Positions 17,040 through 25,193 of a DNA stretch of 64,000 bases are shown here, piece after piece. The notes beneath the pieces were generated by a model, which saw only the letters and a program-made list of their open reading frames with translations, was not told the origin of the DNA and did not search any database. Numbering within the stretch: position 1 is the first letter of the stretch; each line of letters opens with the position of its first letter. The stretch comes from G965215145 sp965215145 (GTDB lineage: Bacteria; Bacteroidota; Rhodothermia; Rhodothermales; JANQRZ01), in NCBI GenBank assembly GCA_965215145.1, contig OZ244038.1, positions 1,612,001 to 1,676,000 of the forward strand. Direction: 5' to 3'. A program made the translations under genes and the position numbers.

Positions 17040-18398
17040 TTACCGGATCGGTTGGCCGTCGCCGTGGAGGGACGCAGCATGCTGCGTCCCTATGGCCTGT
17101 CTGGAGGCCGGGGTCGCTGCCGAGCACTCGGCGAGAACCTCCTCGAACAGCGCCTCCCAGGCGCGCACGACGACGGGCACGGCGTACTCCCGCTCGACCT
17201 TCCGGCGGAGCGCCTGCCCGAGCCGTCGTCGCGGCGCGGGGTCGTCGAGGAGGCGGCCGACGGTGCGGGCCACGGCCTCGGGGTCCCGGTGGGGGACGAA
17301 CAGGCCGGTCTCGCCATCGGTGATCTGCTCCAGCGTCCCGTTGTCGCGCGTGGCGACGACGGGGAGCCCGGCGGCCCCAGCCTCGGCGATCACGTGCGGC
17401 ATCCCCTCGTCCTTCGAGAGCCACACGAACACGTCGAGCCCGGCCAGCAGGCGCGGCACGTCCGGCCGGTCACCGGTCCAGATGAAGCGCTCACCGAGGC
17501 CGAGTTCGTCGGCCAGCGCCTTCAGCTCGTCGGCGTACTCGGGCATGAAGGCGTCGGGGCCGCCGATGGCGACGAACCGGGCATCGGGCCGCTCCTCGGC
17601 GAGGAGGGCGGCGACGCGGACGAAGTCCTCGACCCGCTTCTTCCGATCGAGCCGCCCGACCCAACCGACAAACGGCGCGTCGCCCTCGACCCCGAACTCC
17701 TCGCGGACGCCGGCGCGGTCGGCCCCTTCGAACTCGGTGAGGTCCACCATCGAAGGGATTTCAAGCGCGTGCTCAGGGCGCTCGGGCATGGCTTCGGCGG
17801 CGGCCTGTCGGATCGTATCGCAGACGCCGACGTAGCGGGCCGTCCGGTGCTTCGGCGTCTGCCCGGCCTCCATGATGAGGCCCCCGTGCTCGACGAGCGG
17901 CGGCGGCACGTCGCCCCGCGCGGCGATCCGGTCGAGCGCGGGCACGATGTCGCGCACGGCTTGGCAGGCGACGACGAGGTCGTAGCCCGGCACCTTCTCG
18001 TCGGCGAGGTAGCGGACGGTATCTTCGAATGAGAGCCCGTACGGCGTCCGGTCTACGTCCACCCCGAGGGCTTCGAGCTGCTCGTGCGTCTGCTCCGGCA
18101 TGTTCGGCTTGCGGAAGCAGGCGACGACGTCGATCCGCCAGCGCGCCGGGTCGAGGTGGCGGGCGAGGTGGCGGACCTCCGTCTCCTCCCCGCCGACGAC
18201 GAGCCAGCCGAACACGAACAGGACGCGGCGCGGACCCCCCGCCGCGCTCGCGGTCGCTCCGCTCCCGGCTTCGCGCGGCTGTCCCCCTTCTGAAGGAGGT
18301 AGGGGCGTATTGCAATACGCCCCTACGGCACCCTGAGCGGAGCGATGGAACGAGGAGCGGGGGGTCCGCTCGCGGGCGGTGCCGTTGCCCCGGCTCAT
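17040..18398 (-). CDS. GT4-type glycosyltransferase with repeat-derived ends
   Basis: This 452-residue GT-B enzyme has a Rossmann opening at RRVLFVFGWLVVGGEETE (from about residue 58), GWVGRLDRKKRVEDF near the domain junction, and the donor-site E-x7-E in KDEGMPHVIAEAGAAGLPVV. Residues 11-56 are encoded by a 136-base repeat element (18232-18367), and the last 15 or so residues by a palindrome at 17069-17090, so both termini are repeat-derived. The ATG at 18398 overlaps the dehydrogenase stop by four bases, and no later start precedes the first beta strand, so the repeat is probably translated. Sugar and acceptor are unknown. Confidence 0.85.
   Translation of the reverse strand: MSRGNGTARERTPRSSFHRSAQGAVGAYCNTPLPPSEGGQPREAGSGATASAAGGPRRVLFVFGWLVVGGEETEVRHLARHLDPARWRIDVVACFRKPNMPEQTHEQLEALGVDVDRTPYGLSFEDTVRYLADEKVPGYDLVVACQAVRDIVPALDRIAARGDVPPPLVEHGGLIMEAGQTPKHRTARYVGVCDTIRQAAAEAMPERPEHALEIPSMVDLTEFEGADRAGVREEFGVEGDAPFVGWVGRLDRKKRVEDFVRVAALLAEERPDARFVAIGGPDAFMPEYADELKALADELGLGERFIWTGDRPDVPRLLAGLDVFVWLSKDEGMPHVIAEAGAAGLPVVATRDNGTLEQITDGETGLFVPHRDPEAVARTVGRLLDDPAPRRRLGQALRRKVEREYAVPVVVRAWEALFEEVLAECSAATPASRQAIGTQHAASLHGDGQPIR
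17069..17090. repeat. Palindromic repeat, family 1 (copy b)
   Basis: A perfect 22-base palindrome with arms GGGACGCAGCA and TGCTGCGTCCC. It lies in the 3' coding end of the GT4 gene (17040-18398), where it encodes IGTQHAASLHG. The following TAT replaces the usual TAC end. Confidence 0.8.
18232..18367. repeat. 136-base element with 11-base inverted ends (copy 1)
   Basis: The element is bounded by GGACCCCCCGC (18232-18242) and its exact complement GCGGGGGGTCC (18357-18367). The left part (GCCGCGCTCGC, then GCTCCCGGCTTCGCGCGGC, then TGTCCCCCTT) is shared with the element at 33402-33536. The centre holds a perfect 28-base palindrome. The whole element lies inside the first codons of the GT4 gene and remains open in that frame. 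I see no target-site duplication. Confidence 0.65.
18299..18326. repeat. Palindromic repeat, family 1 (copy c)
   Basis: A perfect 28-base palindrome with arm GTAGGGGCGTATTG followed directly by its complement. It is the best-preserved member of the family and is nested in the centre of the 136-base element. It is translated as VGAYCNTPL in the glycosyltransferase frame. There is no T-run, so it is not an ordinary terminator. Confidence 0.85.
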
Positions 18399-19543
18399 CG
18401 CTCCTGCCCGTTGCCGGCCGCGGCGCCGTTCACCGCGAACACGGCCTGGATCACGTGTCGCTTCCGCTCGGCGAGCTCCTGCATCAGCGCGGGGGCCTCC
18501 TCGTAGGGCACGACGTCGGTGACGAGGTGCTCGCGGACGGCGTCGCCATTCGCTTCGAGGAACCGCACCGTCTCGTGCATCAGCCGGCGGCGGTTCCAGC
18601 TCGCCGTCAGCTCGCGGGGGACGCGGCCGATCTGGGCGCACTGGATCCGGAGGCCGTTGTGGTGGAAGGCCTCGCCGAGGCGGACGTTCGGGCTCCCGCC
18701 CTGATAAAACGCGAGGTCGATCACCGTGCCCTGCGGGCGGAGCGCCTTCAGCGCGGCCTCCAGCGCGGCGTCCTGCCCGCGGCACTGGAAGACGACCTCG
18801 GCGCCGCGGTCGCCCTCGCCGAAGTGCCAGTGCTGCTTGCACCACGCCGCGGCCTCCTCGAACCCGTTGAGCGCGCGGAGCCCCAGCGCCTCGGCGGCGG
18901 CGCGGCGCTCCGGCGTCGGGTCGGCGAGCGCGACCTCGGCGGCGCCGAGCCACTTCGCCCAGCGCCCGAGGAGCAGCCCGATGGTGCCGCCGCCCATCAC
19001 GAGGACGAGCCGGCCGCGGACGCCGTCGGCGAGGTCTGCGACCGCGCTGCCGTGGAGGTCGGCGGCGGCGTGGAGGAGGCCGTTGGCGCAGATCGGCCCC
19101 ATCTGCGCGGCGTAGATCCCGAGCACGGGGTCCATCCCGTCGGGCAGCGGGACGAACAGCTCGCGCGCGGGGTCGGCGGTGTGGCCGGTCTTGTGGCCGT
19201 AACTCATTCCCACGACCTGCCCGGCGCGGACGGCGTCGGTCCTCGACTCGGTCACGCGGCCGACCTCCATGTAGCCGAGGAACGGCACGGGGAACTCGGC
19301 GCTCGGCTCGCCCTCGCAGAAGACGCCCCACTCGGTATCATAGCGGCCGTGGAGGTACGGGTTCGTCCCCTTGAGGAACGTCAGCTCGGTGCCGGCCGAG
19401 AGGCCGGTGTAGAGGGTCTCGACGCGGAACTGCCCGTCCTCCAACGGCCCCTCGTCGTAGCCCCAGAAGTACGCCTCGCCCTCGCGCTCGACGCCGAGGC
19501 TCTGGACGTGGCGGCCGTTCGTGTCTCCGTTCTGACTAGACAT
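18395..19543 (-). CDS. MDR-superfamily zinc-type dehydrogenase
   Basis: This 382-residue medium-chain dehydrogenase/reductase has the catalytic-domain segment TLYTGLSAGTELTFLKG (about 43-59), which lacks the classical catalytic-zinc Cys and GHE motifs, and an NAD(P)-binding VMGGGTIGLLLGRWAKWLGA (about 181-200). The substrate is probably a polyol or sugar derivative given its partner. Its ATG overlaps the end of the Gfo/Idh/MocA oxidoreductase gene by eight bases, and its stop overlaps the GT4 start by four. The pair may oxidise and then re-reduce or rearrange a sugar before glycosyl transfer, but this is inferred from context. Confidence 0.85.
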   Translation of the reverse strand: MSSQNGDTNGRHVQSLGVEREGEAYFWGYDEGPLEDGQFRVETLYTGLSAGTELTFLKGTNPYLHGRYDTEWGVFCEGEPSAEFPVPFLGYMEVGRVTESRTDAVRAGQVVGMSYGHKTGHTADPARELFVPLPDGMDPVLGIYAAQMGPICANGLLHAAADLHGSAVADLADGVRGRLVLVMGGGTIGLLLGRWAKWLGAAEVALADPTPERRAAAEALGLRALNGFEEAAAWCKQHWHFGEGDRGAEVVFQCRGQDAALEAALKALRPQGTVIDLAFYQGGSPNVRLGEAFHHNGLRIQCAQIGRVPRELTASWNRRRLMHETVRFLEANGDAVREHLVTDVVPYEEAPALMQELAERKRHVIQAVFAVNGAAAGNGQER

Positions 19544-20519
19544 GGGCGGCCTCGCGGACGGTCTGGGGAGCTATCTCGATGGTTTCGCCCGTTTCCAGTG
19601 CGCGTTGCGCGGCGAGCGTGAGGCGGTGGGTCTTCAGCGCCTCGGCGTAGGGGACGCGGACGCGGTTCGGCTTGCCCTGCACGGCGTCCACGAAGTCGCG
19701 GTCCTCGACGACCACGGGGTCCACGTTCGCCGGCGTGACGGGCCGGCCCTCGCCGACGTCGACCATCACCTCGTGCTCCCCGACCTCCACGGCGAGCCCG
19801 TCGCCGAAGAGGTGGAGCCCGACGCGGTGGGTCCACCCGAGCAGGCACGTCGAGGCGAACGTCCCGACGGCCCCGCTCTCGAACGTCACGAGGGCGGCGG
19901 TGGCGTCGTGGACGTCGAGGTCGGGGAAGGCGTCGCGGTCGGTCTTCCCGCCGGCGGCCGTCACGCTCACGGCCTCGCCGACGAGGTGGCGGGCGAGGTC
20001 GAAGAGGTGCGTCGTCTGCTCGACCATCTGCCCGCCGGAACCGTCGGTGCGGTGCCACCACGCGGGCGGCGGCGTGTCGCCGAGCCAGTAGCCGAGGGCG
20101 AGCCGCGGCGGCTTGTTTTCTAGCAGCGCCTTCGCCTGCTCGACGTGGCTCATGTAGCGCCAGTGGTAGCCGACGGCGGTGACGAGCCCGGCGTCGTCCA
20201 CCATCCCCGCGACCTCCTCGGCCGTGTCGAGGTCGAGCGCGAGCGGCTTCTCGACGAAGAACGGGAGGCCGCGCTCGGCGAGCGCCCGCTCCATCGGGCC
20301 GTGGGCGAAGGGGGGGACGCAGACGTAGACGGCGTCGAGCTCTTCCGAGTCGAGCATCCGGTCGTGGTCGGCGTAGGCCACCATGCCGAACTCGGCCGCG
20401 GTGCCCTCCGCGCGGGCGGGGTCGGCGACGGCGGCGAGTTCGACATCGTCAAACTCCTTGAGGACGTGGAGGTGGCGGTGGGCGATGCCGCCGCCGCCGA
20501 TGAATCCGATGCGGGTCAT
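19536..20519 (-). CDS. Gfo/Idh/MocA-family oxidoreductase
   Basis: This is a 327-residue NAD(P)-dependent dehydrogenase. The Rossmann motif is RIGFIGGGGIAHRHL (about 3-17). The conserved EKPLALDLDTAEE block (about 95-107) contains the lysine used by this family, and YHWRYM and HLFDLARHLVG follow, the latter carrying catalytic-type Asp and His. Members act on sugars, inositols or amino-sugar nucleotides. It is the first gene of the eight-gene cluster A, so the operon promoter should lie in the 342-base gap before it. A remnant of a related gene lies at the other end of the cluster. Confidence 0.9.
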   Translation of the reverse strand: MTRIGFIGGGGIAHRHLHVLKEFDDVELAAVADPARAEGTAAEFGMVAYADHDRMLDSEELDAVYVCVPPFAHGPMERALAERGLPFFVEKPLALDLDTAEEVAGMVDDAGLVTAVGYHWRYMSHVEQAKALLENKPPRLALGYWLGDTPPPAWWHRTDGSGGQMVEQTTHLFDLARHLVGEAVSVTAAGGKTDRDAFPDLDVHDATAALVTFESGAVGTFASTCLLGWTHRVGLHLFGDGLAVEVGEHEVMVDVGEGRPVTPANVDPVVVEDRDFVDAVQGKPNRVRVPYAEALKTHRLTLAAQRALETGETIEIAPQTVREAAHV

Positions 20520-20861
20520 GATTTGAGAAAGGGGAAAGGGGGAGCCAGAGGTCGTTGAGGTTTCCGAGGAGACGGCGAGCGTGAGCGAAATGGAGTGCGC
20601 CAAGGAGCGCGAATGCGAAGCATCGGGGAGCAGCGCGACTCCACCAGACGAGCCCTCATACCAGGTCTCCGGTTTAGTGCCCCTCCTCCGCGGTGTAGGG
20701 ACGCAGCATGGTGGGTCCCTACGACGGTCGCAATGGGCAGACCGTGGACCCTGGGCAGCGTGATCCCAGCGAGTTGATATCAGGGCTCGGCGATGCAGCG
20801 CGACGCGGACGCGGGCCATTGCAGCCACGCGCATCCCACACCGGTGAATCCCAACGGCCTC
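20520..20861. other. 342-base gap upstream of cluster A
   Basis: This gap separates the end of cluster B (VOC gene) from the first gene of cluster A. It holds an imperfect family 1 palindrome at 20695-20722. I find no clear TTG-N20-TAnnTT promoter and no convincing small gene in it, although cluster A must be transcribed from here or by read-through from cluster B. Confidence 0.5.
20695..20722. repeat. Palindromic repeat, family 1 (copy d, imperfect)
   Basis: It starts with GTAGGGACGCAGCATG and ends with GTGGGTCCCTAC. The outer eight bases pair perfectly but the inner arm has mismatches, so it looks like a decaying copy. It is intergenic, between clusters A and B. Confidence 0.65.
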
Positions 20862-21314
20862 TCATAAGTCGGGGATGGCGATGAGCTCGACGGACTCGCC
20901 GCCGGGGCCGCGGACGAAGCTGTAGCGGCACGGCACGGGCGGGTCGCCCTCGAGGACGAAGTCGGCGGGGCCCTCCTCGATGGCGGCGCCGGCCTGGCGG
21001 GCGCGCTCGGTGGCCGCGTCGCAGTCGGCCACGCGGAGGGCGAAGTGGAAGAGGGACGGCCCGCCGGGCGTCGGGCCGCCGGCGGCCTCGGGGCCGTCGG
21101 GGGTCGGCTCGAACAGCTCGACGAACGTGCCGTCGCCGGCGTCGAGCATGGCGACGCGGAGGACGCCGGCGGGGGTCTCCTCGGGGAACCGGAGGCGCTC
21201 GACGAAGCCGAGGGCGTCGACGTAGAACCGCAGGCTCGCCTCGAAGTCGCGCGCCTCGACGGCGACGTGGTGGAGCCCGCCGCCGCCGAGCTTGGGGTTG
21301 AGCCCGCGCCTCAT
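20862..21314 (-). CDS. VOC-family (glyoxalase-like) protein
   Basis: This 150-residue protein has the beta-alpha-beta-beta-beta repeats of the vicinal oxygen chelate fold. It opens with GLHHVAVEARDFEASLRFY (about 13-31) and has a second-half LFHFALRVADCDAATER and a closing GGESVELIAI. Predicted metal ligands are H16 (or H15), E65-66, H90 and the Glu near 145. It may be a lyase, dioxygenase or resistance-type protein; the substrate is unknown. It is the last gene of cluster B and its ATG overlaps the DUF1989 stop by four bases. Confidence 0.8.
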   Translation of the reverse strand: MRRGLNPKLGGGGLHHVAVEARDFEASLRFYVDALGFVERLRFPEETPAGVLRVAMLDAGDGTFVELFEPTPDGPEAAGGPTPGGPSLFHFALRVADCDAATERARQAGAAIEEGPADFVLEGDPPVPCRYSFVRGPGGESVELIAIPDL

Positions 21315-22000
21315 CGGACCACCCCGGCCGCGGCCGTTTCGATCTCCGCCTCAGACCCCTGCTCATCTCCGGGCGGGAGCACCTCGTAGTCGATGGGCTT
21401 GAGGGTGCCGTTGTTGGTCCCCTCGGCCGCGCAGGCCGTCAGCCCGACGACGAGGTCCATCTCGGCCCGGAACACGACGTGGTCCCCCGGCCGGCTCACG
21501 GGCGGCTCGACGGAGAGCGAGCCGTCGGGGCGGACGGGCACGTTCATGAAGATGTTGAACGTGGTCGGCACGCGGTCGCGGCCCATCCCGAACGGGCCGA
21601 GGTGGCGGGCGAGATTTTCCAGGCAGCTCGGGTGGTCGTGGTCCGGGGGGAGGTCGTAGAGGAGCTCGTACATCTCCGGCGAGCAGGGGGTGAGGAGGAA
21701 GTCGTGCACGCCGCAGGTGTCCTCGGTGATGGTGAGCATGGGCGCGCTCCGGTTGCTCCAGAGCCGGTTCCCCGCCGTCAGCCGGATCGTCTCCTCGTAG
21801 TCGAACGTGCGGCCGGAGCTGAGCCAGTGGTCGGGGTCCGGCCCGGCGGGGCCGTCGGCGAAGGCCATGAGGTCGGAGACCTGCTGGCCCTCGGGGTCGG
21901 TGACGCGGAGGCGCTGGCCGCGGCGGAGGCGGAGGGCGGTCCCGCTGGAGGGGGCGATCCGGCAGCGGCCACTTGGCGTTGGGAAGAGGGGTTCGGGCAT
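21311..22000 (-). CDS. DUF1989 (urea carboxylase-associated) protein
   Basis: This 229-residue protein matches the DUF1989 family. Visible blocks are ALRLRRGQRLRVTDPEGQQV (about 22-41), DLMAFA, RLWSNRSAPMLTITEDTCG (about 79-97) with a likely metal-binding HDFLLTPCS, and NIFMNVPV. Family members often neighbour urea carboxylase or amine-metabolism genes, but no such enzyme is next to it here. It lies five bases after the FAD-Rieske gene and is coupled to the VOC gene. The exact reaction is not known to me. Confidence 0.85.
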   Translation of the reverse strand: MPEPLFPTPSGRCRIAPSSGTALRLRRGQRLRVTDPEGQQVSDLMAFADGPAGPDPDHWLSSGRTFDYEETIRLTAGNRLWSNRSAPMLTITEDTCGVHDFLLTPCSPEMYELLYDLPPDHDHPSCLENLARHLGPFGMGRDRVPTTFNIFMNVPVRPDGSLSVEPPVSRPGDHVVFRAEMDLVVGLTACAAEGTNNGTLKPIDYEVLPPGDEQGSEAEIETAAAGVVR

Positions 22001-22004
22001 GGGG

Positions 22005-23531
22005 TCAGGCGTCGTCGAGGGAAACGCGGTCGAGGGGGCGGACGGCGGGGCCGTGGAGGATGTGGCCGTCGACGTCGTAGCGCGAGCCGTGGCAGGGGCA
22101 GTCCCACGAGCGCTCGGCGGGGTTCCAGTTCACGTGGCAGCCGAGGTGCGTGCACGTCAGCGCGACGGCGTGGAGGCGCCCGTCGGCGTCGCGGTAGGCG
22201 CCGACGCGGCGGCCGTCGGCCTCGACGACGGCGCCCTCGTCCGGCCTGAGCTCGGCGGGGTCGCGGCCGGCGAGGTGGCGGATGCGGTCGCCGGCGAAGC
22301 GGGCGGCCACGTCGAGGTTCTCCTTGACGAACTCCTTCGCCGAGGCGACGACGTCGGCGCGGTTGGCGTCGAACGTCTCGGCCCACGGGTTCGGCCGGCC
22401 GGCGACGGCGTCGGCGAGGATGAGCGCGGCGGCGGTGCCGTTCGAGAGCCCCCACTTGTTGTACCCCGTGGCGACCCACACCCGCCCGCCCCCGAACGGG
22501 AGCGCCCCGACGTAGGGTATCTCGTCCACGGGCACGTAGTCGTGCGCGCTCCACCGGTATGTAGCTGGCCCGACGCCGAAGTGCTCGCCGGCCCAGCGCT
22601 CGATGGCGGCGTAGCGGGCCGGGGTGTCCGGCTCCTCGCCGGTCTTGTGGCTCTGGCCGCCGGCGACGAGGTAGCGCCCGCCCTCGGCGCTGCGGAGCGT
22701 CCACGACGGCCCGCCGCCCTCGCTGATGTACATGCCTCGCAGGACCGGTTCGGGCGTCTCGAAGGCCATGAGGTAGGTCCGCTGCGGGTGCGTCTTGGCG
22801 AAGAACCCGCCGCGGTCGAGGATCGGGAGGTGCGTGGCGAGGACGACGTGCTCGGCCTCGACCGTGCCGCCGCTCTCCACCGTGCACCGGCCCTCGGCGG
22901 CGTCCACGTCCACGACGCGGCTCCCCTCGAAGATCCGCCCGCCCCGCTCGTGGAACGCCTCGGCCAGGCCCAGCCCGTACCGCCGCGCGTGGAACTGCGC
23001 CTGGTCCTCCACCCGAACGGCGCCGAGGACCGGGAAGGGCAGCTCGGTCTCGGTCGTGAACGACGCCGCGAGGCCGGCGGCCTGGGCCGCCTCGACCTCG
23101 CGCTCGATCTTGGGAAGCGCCTTCTCGTCCGTCGTGTAGGTGTAGTTCGGCCGCCGCTCCCAATCGCACTCGATCCCCAGCTCCTCGACGAGGAGGGCCA
23201 CCTGGGTGAGGGCCGCCTCGTTGGCCTCGGCGTAGACGCGGGCGGTCTCCTCACCGAATTTCTGGCGGAGCGGGCCGTAGATGAGGCCGTGGAGGGAGGT
23301 CACCTTCCCCGTCGTGAAGGCCGTGACGCCCGAGCGCACGCGGCCGGCCTCGACGAGCGCCACGCGCGCGCCGTCCCGCTGGAGCAGGAGGGCCGTCGTG
23401 AGCCCGGTGATCCCGGCGCCGACGACGACCGCGTCCGCCGTTACCCGCTCGTCTGCCCCGAGCGCGTCGTAGGCGGTGCCGGGGGTGTCGGCGATCCAGA
23501 GGGAGGGGTTGACGGCGCGGAGGCGGGACAT
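22005..23531 (-). CDS. FAD-dependent oxidoreductase with C-terminal Rieske domain
   Basis: This 508-residue protein has a DAO-type FAD domain (residues about 33-390) with the dinucleotide motif VVVGAGITGLTTALLL and a late WVATGYNKWGLSNGT, plus a C-terminal Rieske [2Fe-2S] domain (about 410-508). The cluster ligands are visible in CTHLGCHVNW and CPCHGSRYD. This FAD-plus-Rieske layout is common in oxidoreductases of uncertain substrate. The first 91 bases of the gene overlap the end of the preceding fusion gene in another frame. Homology (SLWIADTPGTAYDAL) supports the ATG at 23531. Confidence 0.9.
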   Translation of the reverse strand: MSRLRAVNPSLWIADTPGTAYDALGADERVTADAVVVGAGITGLTTALLLQRDGARVALVEAGRVRSGVTAFTTGKVTSLHGLIYGPLRQKFGEETARVYAEANEAALTQVALLVEELGIECDWERRPNYTYTTDEKALPKIEREVEAAQAAGLAASFTTETELPFPVLGAVRVEDQAQFHARRYGLGLAEAFHERGGRIFEGSRVVDVDAAEGRCTVESGGTVEAEHVVLATHLPILDRGGFFAKTHPQRTYLMAFETPEPVLRGMYISEGGGPSWTLRSAEGGRYLVAGGQSHKTGEEPDTPARYAAIERWAGEHFGVGPATYRWSAHDYVPVDEIPYVGALPFGGGRVWVATGYNKWGLSNGTAAALILADAVAGRPNPWAETFDANRADVVASAKEFVKENLDVAARFAGDRIRHLAGRDPAELRPDEGAVVEADGRRVGAYRDADGRLHAVALTCTHLGCHVNWNPAERSWDCPCHGSRYDVDGHILHGPAVRPLDRVSLDDA

Positions 23532-25168
23532 AGAGGGGAGGAGGGGATGTGGCCGGCGTGGCGGCGCTTCAGGACGTACAGGGGTGTGGCGGCCTCGCAG
23601 AGTCGGCCGTCGCCGTAGGCTACGCCGCCCCGGAGCCGCGCGCCCACGGCGAGCCACGCCGTCACGGCCCGCTCGGCGAGCCACAGCGGCGCCCACAGTG
23701 CGGCCGTCGGGGCGAAGACCTCGCGCCCCCCGCCGCGCCGGCGTCCGGCCTCGGCGGCGAGCGCGGCGGCGAGCGCTCCGGTCCCGAGCGCGCGCCACCG
23801 CCCGCGTGCGGCGAGCCCGGCGGCAACGGGGAGCACGGCGAGCTGGGCGGCCAGCCGGCCCGGCCGCGCCCACTCGTCGTAGGCCTGCCGGACCCGCTGC
23901 GAGAGGAAGTGCCGTGCCGGCGGCGGCCGGCGCTCGACGAACAGGTTGAGCGGGACGGCCTCGCGCCCGCCCGCGGCGAGGACCGTCCGGACGAGCTCGA
24001 GGTTCTCGAACATCACGTCGCCGCAGTAGCCGCCCGTGGCCTCCAGCGCCGAGCGGCGGACGCCGAGCGTGCCGGGCCAGTCCCCGCCCGAGAGCCGGTT
24101 GAGGAGGGTCCGGGCGGTGTCCCAGCGGGCGTGCCACGGGCGCGGGCGGAACACGTTTTGCGGGCGGACGACCTCGGCGCGGTCGAGGAGCGCGACGAGC
24201 CGCTCCAGCGCCGGCCGGTCGTAGCGGACGTCGTCGTCGGCGATCACGACGCGGTCGTGGCGGGCGTGGCGGAGCCCGGTGAGCACGCCGCCCACCTTCC
24301 CCATCGGCGTCTCGGCCTCGGGCCGGAGGTGGCGGGCGAGGCCGCCCCACGCCTCGGCGTGGCGGGCGAACACCTCCGGCGCCGACCCGTCCACGACTAC
24401 GACGTCGTCCACGAGCCGGGCGAGGCGGCGGAGGTAGGGCGTGAGCCCCTCCTGCGGCACCCGCGCCTTGATCGGGAGGACGTAGCTCACCGCGAGCGGC
24501 GCGTCGGCCTGCGCCTCGGCTCGGGCCGCGAACGGGCACTGCCAGCCCTCCCCGACGGCCCGGCCGGCGTACTGCCGCGCCTCGCTCCGCACGCCGAAGT
24601 CGTCGAGCATCGGGTTCACCGAGCCGGCCCAGGCCCGGTCGCGCTCGCGGATGAGGCCGCGGACCTTCGCGTAGCGCCCCTCGCGCCGCAGCCGCTCGAA
24701 CTGCTCGTGCGGGTTGAACACGAGCGCCGGGTGCCCCAGCCGGCGAGCCGGCCGCGACGCGCGCGGGTGCATCCCGACGACGTAGAACGCCCGCCCGGCG
24801 AACGAGAATGAGAACTCCGGGTGGTCGGGGTCGGCGGAGACGGCCGGGTCCCAACCTGCGCCGTCGCGAGCGTGAAGGGCGGAGAGCATGGCCCACAGCC
24901 GCTCCTCGAACGCGCGTTCCGAGGCTGGCGCGTCGCCGCCGAAGACGGCCACGAACGAGCGTACCCCCCGCTCCGGCTCGGGCGCGTGCGCAAACAGGGC
25001 GAGGTCGCGCGCGAGCGCATCGGCCGCGGACGCGTCGAGGGTCGGGTAGGCGTGGAAGGCCACCCCACCGCGCCGGAGCGCGGACTTCGCCATCACGCAG
25101 GGATAGTCGCCGTCGCCGACGAACGACCGGAACGCGGTGCGAAGAGAAGAGGGAGAGAGGGCAGGCAT
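23441..25168 (-). CDS. YqcI/YcgG (GntA-like) domain fused to GT2 glycosyltransferase
   Basis: One open frame of 575 residues joins two families. Residues 1-205 match YqcI/YcgG, the family of the heme-dependent N-hydroxylase GntA of guanitoxin synthesis: DYPCVMAKSAL, FVAVFGG, FSFSFAGRAFYVVGMHPRAS, VFNPHEQFERLR, and SVNPMLDDFGVRSEARQY up to CPF. Residues 215-540 form a GT2-like domain with VSYVLPIKARVPQEGL, VIADDDVRYDRPALERL and two hydrophobic stretches towards the end. The last 30 residues run 91 bases into the next gene and look unlike either domain. Fusion is seen directly; the heme chemistry is inferred from the family. Confidence 0.75.
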   Translation of the reverse strand: MPALSPSSLRTAFRSFVGDGDYPCVMAKSALRRGGVAFHAYPTLDASAADALARDLALFAHAPEPERGVRSFVAVFGGDAPASERAFEERLWAMLSALHARDGAGWDPAVSADPDHPEFSFSFAGRAFYVVGMHPRASRPARRLGHPALVFNPHEQFERLRREGRYAKVRGLIRERDRAWAGSVNPMLDDFGVRSEARQYAGRAVGEGWQCPFAARAEAQADAPLAVSYVLPIKARVPQEGLTPYLRRLARLVDDVVVVDGSAPEVFARHAEAWGGLARHLRPEAETPMGKVGGVLTGLRHARHDRVVIADDDVRYDRPALERLVALLDRAEVVRPQNVFRPRPWHARWDTARTLLNRLSGGDWPGTLGVRRSALEATGGYCGDVMFENLELVRTVLAAGGREAVPLNLFVERRPPPARHFLSQRVRQAYDEWARPGRLAAQLAVLPVAAGLAARGRWRALGTGALAAALAAEAGRRRGGGREVFAPTAALWAPLWLAERAVTAWLAVGARLRGGVAYGDGRLCEAATPLYVLKRRHAGHIPSSPLCPASAPSTPPSGSPTPPAPPTTRSGQTSG

Positions 25169-25193
25169 CGGAGAAGCGCGTGGGGGCGCGCCG

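Noticed and set aside
18299..18326. 28-base palindrome as a terminator or CRISPR repeat
   Set aside because: There is no T-run, it lies inside a coding frame, and the copies are far apart and not regularly spaced.
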